Origin: Rhizobiales bacterium 32-66-11
GTDB lineage: Bacteria; Pseudomonadota; Alphaproteobacteria; Rhizobiales; Xanthobacteraceae
DNA: 64,000 bases
Assembly: GCA_002304505.1 (NCBI GenBank)
Contig: NCEH01000067.1
Coordinates: 1-64,000, forward strand
Direction: 5' to 3'
The notes beneath the pieces are model-generated. The model worked only from the letters and a program-made list of their open reading frames with translations, was not told the DNA's origin and made no database searches. Positions 1 to 6,936 of this stretch are shown one piece after another; position 1 is the first letter of the stretch, and the number at the start of each line of letters is the position of its first letter. The position numbers were made by a program, and so were the translations under genes.

Positions 1-8
1 GACACCTT

Positions 9-326
9 TTGGTGTTCCGCGGCCGACGTGGCGATCTGGTGAAGGTGATCTGGCACGATGGCCAGGGCGCGTGCCTGTTCTCGAAGCGCCTGGAGGGGGG
101 TCGTTTCCTGTGGCCGTCGCCGTCCGACGGTGTTGTGACGATCACGCCGGCCCAGCTCGGCTGTCTGCTGGAAGACATCGACTGGCGGCATCCGCAGAGG
201 ACGTGGCGCCCCCGGCGCATCGGGGTCATTCGGGCGTGGCATAGGGACGACGGATATGATCCCATCCCCCTATGTCGAGCCCGATGGATCCTTTGCCGAG
301 TGACCTTGCCGCGGCCCACGCCATGA
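9..326 (+). CDS. tnpB: IS66 TnpB-like protein, 5' truncated by the window
   Basis: TnpB is the small accessory protein of IS66 elements and is required for their transposition. The reading frame is already open at the window edge, and the visible part carries the family core FRGRRGDLVKVIWHDGQG, followed by a KRLEGGRFLWPSP stretch and an ITPAQLG segment. These are the usual middle and end of the roughly 115-residue TnpB. The family normally ends shortly after the DWRHPQRTWRP region; here the frame continues for about 35 extra residues, which suggests loss of the normal stop. The TTG at position 9 is internal, so the true start lies upstream of the window. Confidence 0.75.
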   Translation: MVFRGRRGDLVKVIWHDGQGACLFSKRLEGGRFLWPSPSDGVVTITPAQLGCLLEDIDWRHPQRTWRPRRIGVIRAWHRDDGYDPIPLCRARWILCRVTLPRPTP

Positions 327-421
327 TGCTAGCGGAGCGTGCTGCGCGGCTTGAGGCTGAGGCGAGCGTTGGCCCGGGAGCGTGCCGCGAACACCAGCGC
401 TGCGCCCGCTCCATTGCTTGA
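284..421 (+). pseudogene. IS66 TnpC N-terminal fragment
   Basis: An ATG downstream of TnpB starts a 45-codon frame beginning MDPLPSDLAAAHAMMLAERA. This matches the start of the IS66 transposase, where it leads into the leucine-rich coiled coil. The frame then shifts and stops at 419-421. The zinc-binding and coiled-coil regions expected next are absent, and catalytic-domain sequence resumes at once in another frame. It is therefore a deletion remnant and not a functional gene. Confidence 0.6.
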
Positions 422-1185
422 TCGAGCGCCACGTCATTGCGGCGGCACGCCTGCACGGCGATGACACCACGGTTCCCATCCTGGCTAGGGCCAAGACCGA
501 CACCGGCCGGGCCTGGGTGTATGTGCGCGATGATCGCCCCTTCGGCGGCGCCGATCCGCCGGCGGTGCTGTTTCGAGCGTCGCGCGACCGCTCGGGCGAT
601 CATCCGCACGAGCATCTGACGTGCCTCAGCGGCATCCTGCAGGCCGACGCCTATGCCGGCTATAATTGGTTGCTTGTGCCCGACCGCCAGCCTGGGCCAA
701 TCGTCGAGGCTCTGTGCTGGGCTCATGCACGCCGCAAGTTCTTCGAGCTTGCCGATATCGCCGCGAACCGCCGACGCGGGCGCAATGCCGCACCGATCTC
801 GCCGATCGCCTTCCCCGATCCGGAGTGGGACAGCCTGCGCGACAGGACCTATTCCGCAAAAGCGACGAAGCTGGGCGCCCTCATCGACCGCGGCGTCACC
901 AAGCTCAGCTACATCTATGACTTCGACGACACCTGGCGGCACATGATCACGATCGAGGCGACCGTCGCGGCCGATCCCGCCATGGATTATCCTCGCCACA
1001 TCGACGGTAAGCGCCGCGCACCGCCCGAGGATCTCGGCGGACTCCCAGGCTTCGAACTCTTCCTCGAAGCCATCGCCGATCCCAGCCATGAGGAGCATGA
1101 TGAACTCATGCGCTGGCATGGTGCGCCCTTCGATCAGGACGTCGTCGACGAGCAACTCAGGCGCCTCACCCGTGCCCCGTCATAA
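382..1185 (+). pseudogene. Chimera: IS66 transposase fragment fused to pRiA4b ORF-3-like domain
   Basis: The frame opens at a GTG and encodes 267 residues of two unrelated origins. Roughly residues 18-143 are the IS66 DDE transposase core, with ARLHGDDTTVP (first catalytic aspartate region), TDTGRAWVYVRDDRPFGG, ILQADAYAGYN and CWAHARRKFFELADIAAN. After the PISPIA segment at about 810 the sequence becomes a pRiA4b ORF-3-like domain (PF07929), with YIYDFDDTWRH, PPEDLGG and FLEAIADP motifs, but lacking that domain's usual N-terminal third. The fusion stays in frame to the natural stop. Neither half is complete, so I treat it as a pseudogene, although the open frame could still yield a protein. 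Confidence 0.7.
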
Positions 1186-1194
1186 GGCACCATT

Positions 1195-1437
1195 TCAGTC
1201 GATCACCCAGCCGGCTTCGATCAGCGCGTCGGCGTCGGCAAAGGTCGTCACGTCACCCGTATCGGTGTCGCGGAGCTTCAGACGGCCGGACACGAGGTCA
1301 CCGAAGGAGATGATGCCGAAACCGGCGCGGATGTGCTTGAAGTAGACCCCATCGCCCCTCGGCGTAACATCGAGATCCTCGACCGCGGCACGCGTAAGGG
1401 CCTTGAGGTCTTCCGACCAGCTCGGTGCATGTGTCAC
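1195..1437 (-). CDS. Small hypothetical protein (80 aa)
   Basis: I do not recognise this family. The GTG start (complement of 1435-1437) is chosen because an AGAGG purine run lies just upstream, and longer versions would use low-complexity leader sequence. The protein is acidic to neutral with no signal peptide or membrane segment. Its middle (FKHIRAGFGIISFGDLVSGRL) has alternating hydrophobic residues suggesting a small beta-rich fold. It ends ten bases after the stop of the convergent chimeric gene. Nothing in the sequence indicates a function. Confidence 0.5.
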   Translation of the reverse strand: MTHAPSWSEDLKALTRAAVEDLDVTPRGDGVYFKHIRAGFGIISFGDLVSGRLKLRDTDTGDVTTFADADALIEAGWVID

Positions 1438-1828
1438 GTTTGATCCTCTGTATTGTTGGTGTGCCGATCGGTCCCGACGTCGCTGAGCATACAAGGAAGG
1501 GCTAAGTGATAAGTCAGCATAGATAGACAATTTTTCGCACCTGCGGGTCCGCCGGACAGCTTCGGCTTGAGGTCTCCTTCACGGCGCCCGAGCCGCTCGA
1601 AATCCCGCCCCGTCCGGTCAGCTGGGGATAACCTATGGAAATCTTCCAGCCGCCGGAACTCCGTGCACGCAGGGTCAGCCAAGCTGAAGGTTGAGTTCAC
1701 GGGCTGGGCGCCGCAGATGTGGCGCGGCTCCATCCGAGGTGCGACCGAATTTGTCGTTCGGCGCCGTGCATATACTGCGCGACGCAACTGCTATGAGTGC
1801 TAGGCACGGACTCATGTGGGGGATGATC
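1438..1828. other. Intergenic region without a convincing gene
   Basis: These 391 bases separate the small minus-strand gene from the deiminase gene. Open frames exist on both strands, but none has a ribosome site or a recognisable motif. The last bases before 1829 carry a GGGGGA Shine-Dalgarno-like run that serves the deiminase. Confidence 0.4.
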
Positions 1829-2797
1829 ATGCGAATGAAGGCGGAGTGGGAACCTCAGCGGCGCGTCTATATGTGCTTCGGGTTGTCAAAGGATCCCGCC
1901 CTGCCAAAAGCTACCCTTGAGGCGGTCCGGGAGGATCTGGTCATGTTGGCGCGGGTAATCGCCAAATACATGCCCGTCACCATGCTCTTCAATGTACATG
2001 ATCAGTCACGGGCGGCGGAGATCTGCACGGGAAATATCGAACCGTTGTTTCTGCCGCACTATGACATTTGGGCACGCGATACGCTGGGTGTCCCCCTCTG
2101 GTCGGATACCGGTGAACTCGCCTGGCTGGACATGAACTTCAACGTCTGGGGCGAGAGATACACCAGTCGCGGGTTTCAGGCAGATCGTGAGCTGGCCAGC
2201 CTGTTTGCGCGCTCCCATATGGGCTGCTCCGTCCGCAAGGCATCATTCGTCCTGGAAGGCGGCGCCCTCGACACCGATGGAGCTGGCACGCTGATGACCA
2301 CGCGCAGCTGCGTGTTGCACCAGCGGCGAAACAAGGATTTAGATCTGGCTGCCGCTGACGGAATGCTCAGGAACGAAACCGGAGCCAGGCATGTCGTCTG
2401 GCTGCCCGGCTATACTGGTGCCGATGACATCACCCGGGGGCATATCGACGGGATCGCGCGCTTCGTCGCGACCGGCGTCGTGGTGATGGAGGGCGAGGAC
2501 ACGCATAATCTGGATGCTCTCAAGGCATCGCGGCAGCTGAGCGGTGCTGAATTCACCATCGTCCCGATCGCACGGCCAAGGAAGACGACGCGGGGCGCGC
2601 ACGACGCCGACACTTATATGAATTTCCTCGTCCTGAACGGCGCCGTCCTGGTGCCTGCGTTCGGCGACGAAGAGCGAGACGGGCTCGCGGCATCTGCGTT
2701 GGCGGCGCTGTTTCCGGACCGTGAAATTGTGCCGCTGCGTCTTGACCGACTGATCGCTGAAGGCGGCGGCATGCACTGCGTCACGCTGAATGCCTGA
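1829..2797 (+). CDS. Agmatine deiminase family protein (PF04371)
   Basis: Members of this family hydrolyse a guanidinium group, most often converting agmatine to N-carbamoylputrescine plus ammonia. Family residues are in place across about 322 residues: the DIWARDT acidic/arginine motif, the LEGGAL turn, the GHIDGIARF histidine motif, and the C-terminal GGGMHCVTLN with the nucleophilic cysteine. The ATG at 1829 is preferred over upstream in-frame ATGs because a GGGGGA run sits about six bases before it. No polyamine genes are adjacent, so the true substrate (agmatine, peptidyl arginine or another guanidine) is open. It sits alone in an island, so transfer is likely. Confidence 0.8.
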   Translation: MRMKAEWEPQRRVYMCFGLSKDPALPKATLEAVREDLVMLARVIAKYMPVTMLFNVHDQSRAAEICTGNIEPLFLPHYDIWARDTLGVPLWSDTGELAWLDMNFNVWGERYTSRGFQADRELASLFARSHMGCSVRKASFVLEGGALDTDGAGTLMTTRSCVLHQRRNKDLDLAAADGMLRNETGARHVVWLPGYTGADDITRGHIDGIARFVATGVVVMEGEDTHNLDALKASRQLSGAEFTIVPIARPRKTTRGAHDADTYMNFLVLNGAVLVPAFGDEERDGLAASALAALFPDREIVPLRLDRLIAEGGGMHCVTLNA

Positions 2798-2820
2798 ACC
2801 CAGCAAGGAATGAAGAGACA

Positions 2821-3282
2821 ATGCCGAAGGACACAAAGGCAGATCGCGCCAGCCGCTTCCAGTGGGGCGAGGGCGACCTCGTCATCGTTCCGCAGGACAA
2901 AAACCCGAAAAGTGGACCGGTCAAGACGGATACCGCGCCGACGGGCACCAACCCGCGGTCCCCGACCCGAAGGCGGATCTTCCGGCCAAAAACGGCTGAC
3001 GACATAGCGATCCCGCTGTCCGGCCGGGATCGTCTGACCTCTCGGCTAAAGAGGACCAGCCCTTCACCACATCATTTCACCACATCATTGCCTGCCCGCA
3101 ATCGTGACCTTTCAGAGGGGTGCGCCCCGTTGCTGAATGGGAGCCCCCTGTGCGCGAACGGCTGGGGGTTCTCCCAGATCCTGCTGCCCACTGCTTACGT
3201 TGCGAAAGCTACAGAAGAGGACGGGAAACGTGAAACTGACCTTGGAAGACCTGTTGACATCCGCACGGCAAGCTGCGGCTGA
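2821..3282 (+). CDS. Possible small hypothetical protein downstream of the deiminase
   Basis: An ATG 23 bases after the deiminase stop, preceded by an AAGAGA purine run, opens a frame whose first 26 residues (MPKDTKADRASRFQWGEGDL...) look like the start of a genuine small soluble protein. From about residue 30 the translation becomes proline/arginine-rich and unstructured, and it runs over a direct repeat, a strong hairpin and the start of the next gene. I suspect the original gene was short and has lost its stop by frameshift. No family assigned. Confidence 0.25.
   Translation: MPKDTKADRASRFQWGEGDLVIVPQDKNPKSGPVKTDTAPTGTNPRSPTRRRIFRPKTADDIAIPLSGRDRLTSRLKRTSPSPHHFTTSLPARNRDLSEGCAPLLNGSPLCANGWGFSQILLPTAYVAKATEEDGKRETDLGRPVDIRTASCG
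3063..3088. repeat. 13-bp perfect tandem repeat
   Basis: The unit TTCACCACATCAT occurs twice head to tail (3063-3075 and 3076-3088) in the non-coding stretch upstream of the 3230 gene. It could be a slippage product or paired binding sites. There is no further evidence for either. Confidence 0.7.
3139..3175. other. GC-rich hairpin upstream of the 3230 gene
   Basis: GGGAG+CCCCC (3139-3148) can pair with GGGGG+TT+CTCCC (3164-3175), giving a ten-pair stem with a two-base bulge. It lacks a clear T-run afterwards, so a rho-independent terminator is not assured. It may insulate or attenuate the following operon. Confidence 0.4.
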
Positions 3283-3646
3283 AGGTCGCCTGGGGCTCCA
3301 ACGTGGCGCAACCTCTGCGGCGTTCGTCCATGAGGACGGCTCACCGTGCGCGATCGCCGCTGCATTTCCCTCGGAGACGCTGAAACAGATCGTGGACGCG
3401 GGAGATGAACGTCTGAACTGGCTTGAACTCATGAGGGCGGGCTATTTTGAGCTCGGCTCGGGCCTCGTAATGGCGGAGGCCTTGACCTCGCTGCAGCTTG
3501 GCTATGATCGCTGCTTCGACGAGGATCCCGAGGTCCGTGCCCGGCTGACAAGCCGATATATCGCCTACCTCGCTTCGCTCTACCCCTCTCATCCACCGGA
3601 GGTGTGGCCGAGTGAAGTGGCTGAGCATCCGATCTGGGACGACTGA
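3230..3646 (+). CDS. Hypothetical protein (138 aa) upstream of the Tdp1-like/SNF2 operon
   Basis: The GTG at 3230 is chosen because it follows an AGAGGACGGGAAAC purine-rich run and starts the region with normal protein composition (MKLTLEDLLTSARQAAAEGR). The product is predicted soluble and mostly alpha-helical, with an acidic C-terminus. I do not recognise a family. It lies 82 bases before the unknown gene that heads the three-gene module and on the same strand, so it may be co-transcribed. The spacing is looser than between the module genes. Confidence 0.55.
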   Translation: MKLTLEDLLTSARQAAAEGRLGLQRGATSAAFVHEDGSPCAIAAAFPSETLKQIVDAGDERLNWLELMRAGYFELGSGLVMAEALTSLQLGYDRCFDEDPEVRARLTSRYIAYLASLYPSHPPEVWPSEVAEHPIWDD

Positions 3647-3728
3647 CAGCTGGCCTGCTCAAACCGCGGGCTCCAATTTCCGACCGGTGCCTCGATCAAA
3701 GCCACGACGGGCGAACAGGGAGACGAAT

Positions 3729-5012
3729 ATGCTGTGGGGTGTTCTCGGGCCGGGCAGTCTGCATGTGGAGCGGCGGACGCGCGGACTCGGTCTGGGCGGG
3801 GCGGTTCGCTATTTCAACGAGGTTGCGGTTCCCGGGATGGGAGGGGTGTGGTTCGCCAAACCGCTCTTCCTGTCTTTGCTGGGTATTCAGATTGCGGAAG
3901 ACAGCGGCGTGTCCAAGATCACGGCGGCCAATGCCGTGGAGGCGCTCGCATGCTGTCTCGCGTTTGGACGCAACGGGTGGCAACGAGATGACCATCTTGT
4001 TGGCCGCCGCAAACTCGCGGGTGTCGAGTCGCTCACCTTCAAGGTACTGGGGAGGCCTGGCACCTATGTGCCGCAGCCGATGCGTATGGCGACGACGTCT
4101 GCACTTCCTGCGCTCGGCTTGGTCGAACCGGGGGTAAGTCGCTTCAATACGATGTGCCTGAGCCATGTTGGGCGTCGTTTCCTCCAGGAGACATCAAAAA
4201 ACCATCGACCATACAACACAGACCTCATAAATTACTTGTGCGACTGGCAGGAAGGGAGGAGCAAGCCCCCGGAAAACAGTGACAAGCTCGCGGATGCCCT
4301 GTCCCCTCTGCTGCCTCTTCCGCGTGAAGCCCTGGACATTCTCAGAGATCAAGTGTTCGGATTTGATACGGATGTTTCACGCAGAAGTGTGTCTCGTAGA
4401 CGTGCCGTGCGGGACTGGCTCGCCGCCGGCGCCAGTGAAGAATGGACTTCTCGTCCCGCCTGCATCAGTCCTGAGCACTGGCTGGAGCTTGAAGCGGGAG
4501 CGCGCTTTTTTGCCTTGCGTGAAACGTGTCTCGCTTTGCTGGATGGGATAGAGGGTCAGATCGCATCGCGAAACGGGCATTTCGATCCGGCGGCCGCGCT
4601 GCCGGAGCCCATTGAAACGCAGATCCACGAGGTGAAGCGACGCGCCAAAGCCTTTTTGGACATTAAGCTGCCGGGCGCCGATTCCGGTGTCAGTTCAGCC
4701 CGCGAGCTTGCCGGTGTCCTCAACGGCGACCCAGAGACGGGCCTCGTGGCGCTCGTGGAACGTGACGGGCGCACCCTCACGACGGACGGCCGGCTGATCC
4801 GGCCGGGACCGGTGTTCCGCGGGAACGGAACTGGCCATGGTGAAATGTCCCAAAGCGAAGAACCGGGAGAAGTGGTTGCGGAGGAAGGCGATAGCGTGCC
4901 GCACAACGCGGCCGAACTGCCGCCGCTCCCCGCGCACATCTCCCCGCGTATTGGTAACTTCTTCAATATGATCAACGACCTCAAGTCTCAGGGGAAGAAT
5001 GCGCATGGATAG
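3729..5012 (+). CDS. Unknown 427-aa protein, first gene of the Tdp1-like/SNF2 module
   Basis: I do not recognise this protein. The ATG at 3729 follows a GGGAGACGA run and gives a natural N-terminus (MLWGVLGPGSLHVERRTRGL). Residues 1-150 look globular, with a glycine-rich start and a helix that could belong to a winged-helix fold (DSGVSKITAANAVEALACCL). Residues 215-310 are rich in charged helices. The last 50 residues are low-complexity (EEPGEVVAEEGDSV, LPPLPAHISPR) before a short helix. No nuclease or NTPase motif is visible. Its stop overlaps the next start by 14 bases, so translation is probably coupled with the phosphodiesterase and helicase. A substrate-recognition or sensor role is only an inference. 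Confidence 0.7.
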   Translation: MLWGVLGPGSLHVERRTRGLGLGGAVRYFNEVAVPGMGGVWFAKPLFLSLLGIQIAEDSGVSKITAANAVEALACCLAFGRNGWQRDDHLVGRRKLAGVESLTFKVLGRPGTYVPQPMRMATTSALPALGLVEPGVSRFNTMCLSHVGRRFLQETSKNHRPYNTDLINYLCDWQEGRSKPPENSDKLADALSPLLPLPREALDILRDQVFGFDTDVSRRSVSRRRAVRDWLAAGASEEWTSRPACISPEHWLELEAGARFFALRETCLALLDGIEGQIASRNGHFDPAAALPEPIETQIHEVKRRAKAFLDIKLPGADSGVSSARELAGVLNGDPETGLVALVERDGRTLTTDGRLIRPGPVFRGNGTGHGEMSQSEEPGEVVAEEGDSVPHNAAELPPLPAHISPRIGNFFNMINDLKSQGKNAHG

Positions 5013-6936
5013 GCCGCATTTGCCCTCATTGGTGGATCACTTCAATCCGCCGAGGGACCATACGGGGTGCTTCGGCTGGATCATGGGCTATTCGGCAGAT
5101 GCCCATTTCCTCAATGAGGCGGCCGAACGCTTCGTCGGCGAGACGAAGGGCCAGCGGCGATACACGGGGCAGATCCGCCTTGCCGTGATGCTCGATCCCG
5201 GCATGCCCCAGATCACGCCCGTTGAGACGCCGGGGGTCCTGCATCTGCTCTACCAAAAGCTTCCCCACCCGTTCCGGCTTCTCCACGCGAAGGTGGCCAT
5301 CCTTGGATTTCGCCATGAAAGCCAGCCCGACCAGTGGTGCGTGCGGCTCATCGTATCCACGGGAAACTGGACGCGACAGACGCTGGAAGAAAGTCTGGAG
5401 AGGCCTGATTTCTCAGGGGCACCCGAGGATGCGCAGGTCTGCGCCGACCTGACCGCTGCGTGGGATCTCTTCGCCCACTTGCGCAAGCGCTTCGATACGC
5501 GCGCACTCCAGACCGCATTCACCTCACAGCAGGTCGCGGCGCTCGATCTCCGGATGCAGCAGGTCCGGAAGAATGCGAGTGGCGCGCCACGCTTCTTCGA
5601 TAGTCGTACCGCGTCCTTGTTCGATCAACTCCCCAGGCTGGTGAATCTTCATGCGGGAACGGGCGCGCGAAACTATTTGAGCCTCGGCTCCGGCTTCTAC
5701 GAACACGGGGATGCCGCGCTCAATGTGGTGCCAAAGGTGCCCGGACAGATCGTCGAGAACTTGCTCAAGGCGCAACTTCTGACGGCAAAGGCCGAAGTCG
5801 CTCTGACGGTGGAGCCGGACAGCTGCCAGGCCATCGCAGGCGCCCAGGCTGCCATTCGGGATAAAGACTGGAGCATTCGCGGACCGTGGACATCTAAGGT
5901 TTTCCAAGGCCGCGGGCGAAGGTTGCACGCCAAGTTCATCTTCAGCGCATCTGTGCGAGTGGGCAAATGCCTGCGGCCATGGGTGTATCTGGGCTCTGGC
6001 AATCTGACACCGGCCGGATTCATGAAGCCCATGGGGCCATCGGGAAATCTGGAAGCGGGCGTCGTCTTCGCACCGCGAGGCCTTGAATGGGGCGAAGCAA
6101 CGGTTGAGCGAGACGGCCAGGATACGATCCTCCCCGTCCGATGGGACAAGGAGATCGAACCGGCTGACCTTCAGTCCGGCGAGTCCATGCCGGAGCGACC
6201 GGAGCCGATCTACGCGCCGCCCATAGCCTGGCTTGATTGGAAACCGCGACATGAGGGAGGCGGTCACCTCACGCCCCCGGAGACTTCGCTGACGGAGACG
6301 TCGCCGACGGAGCGCTTCGACGTCCTCTCGTTTGATGCACAGCCATGCGCACGGGAGGGCGATGCCTTTGTCTGGCCGGCTGCCGAACCGAGCGAGGTCA
6401 CGGTCGTATGGGGCGAGACTGGAAAGGCCGTCATCCCTGTTCGCAACCCGCTTGGCATGCTGGCCCGGGGGCCCCTGCCGGCTCTCAAAATTGACGAAGC
6501 GATTCACCAATTGCAGTTTTTCCCGCAGCCTCCCGAGAGCGAGGAGACGGGCGATGAAGACATCCCGCTGCTGGCTGCGGCGTCCTCGACGGGGCAAGAA
6601 GGCCCCGCCGGACAGGCCGCACGCTCGCCCATCCGGCAGATGATGCAGCTCATCGAACATATTGCCGATTGCCAGACCGGTCTGCCCGCGGCGCACTGGC
6701 CCAACTGGCTGGTACGCCTCGAATCGACACTTCAGCAGATGGCAGACGATCAGACGGTTTCGGCCTTCCGTGATCTTGAGCTCAATCCACTCGCGCCTCT
6801 CCTGGAACCGCCATTCCGGCCGGACTTTGCCGAAAACCCGGAGAGCAACGAGGGGCGAGCTTATGAATTTGTGATCGGCAGGATCGCAGAAAAATGGCGT
6901 GTCGCAGGCATGGCGGGGCTGGGAGAAGTCAAATGA
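4999..6936 (+). CDS. PLD-superfamily, Tdp1-like phosphodiesterase (645 aa)
   Basis: Two phospholipase-D-type half motifs are visible. HAK at residues 96-98 is followed by ISTGN-type sequence (VSTGNWT), and HAK at about 310-312 is followed by YLGSGNLTPAGF near 331. Classic HKD enzymes have an aspartate four residues after the lysine. Here the positions are glycine and alanine, which resembles the H-K-N arrangement of tyrosyl-DNA phosphodiesterase (Tdp1). The GNLTPAGF...GNLEAGVVF spacing also recalls Tdp1. A nuclease or end-processing role on DNA is the natural guess. The C-terminal third (about residues 420-645) is an unrecognised extension. The gene overlaps both neighbours, and the final TGA shares bases with the helicase ATG. 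Confidence 0.8.
   Translation: MRMDRPHLPSLVDHFNPPRDHTGCFGWIMGYSADAHFLNEAAERFVGETKGQRRYTGQIRLAVMLDPGMPQITPVETPGVLHLLYQKLPHPFRLLHAKVAILGFRHESQPDQWCVRLIVSTGNWTRQTLEESLERPDFSGAPEDAQVCADLTAAWDLFAHLRKRFDTRALQTAFTSQQVAALDLRMQQVRKNASGAPRFFDSRTASLFDQLPRLVNLHAGTGARNYLSLGSGFYEHGDAALNVVPKVPGQIVENLLKAQLLTAKAEVALTVEPDSCQAIAGAQAAIRDKDWSIRGPWTSKVFQGRGRRLHAKFIFSASVRVGKCLRPWVYLGSGNLTPAGFMKPMGPSGNLEAGVVFAPRGLEWGEATVERDGQDTILPVRWDKEIEPADLQSGESMPERPEPIYAPPIAWLDWKPRHEGGGHLTPPETSLTETSPTERFDVLSFDAQPCAREGDAFVWPAAEPSEVTVVWGETGKAVIPVRNPLGMLARGPLPALKIDEAIHQLQFFPQPPESEETGDEDIPLLAAASSTGQEGPAGQAARSPIRQMMQLIEHIADCQTGLPAAHWPNWLVRLESTLQQMADDQTVSAFRDLELNPLAPLLEPPFRPDFAENPESNEGRAYEFVIGRIAEKWRVAGMAGLGEVK

Larger units (their letters stand above)
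1..810 (+). mobile_element. IS66-family insertion sequence remnant
   Basis: Three pieces of an IS66 element lie in order on this strand: the end of TnpB, the first few codons of TnpC, and part of the TnpC catalytic domain. The middle of TnpC is missing, and so is everything after the conserved NAAPISPIA segment. Coding similarity to IS66 stops near 810, where unrelated coding sequence begins. No terminal inverted repeat is visible on the right. The left end lies outside the window. The element is clearly dead and marks old rearrangement at this end of the accessory region. Confidence 0.8.
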
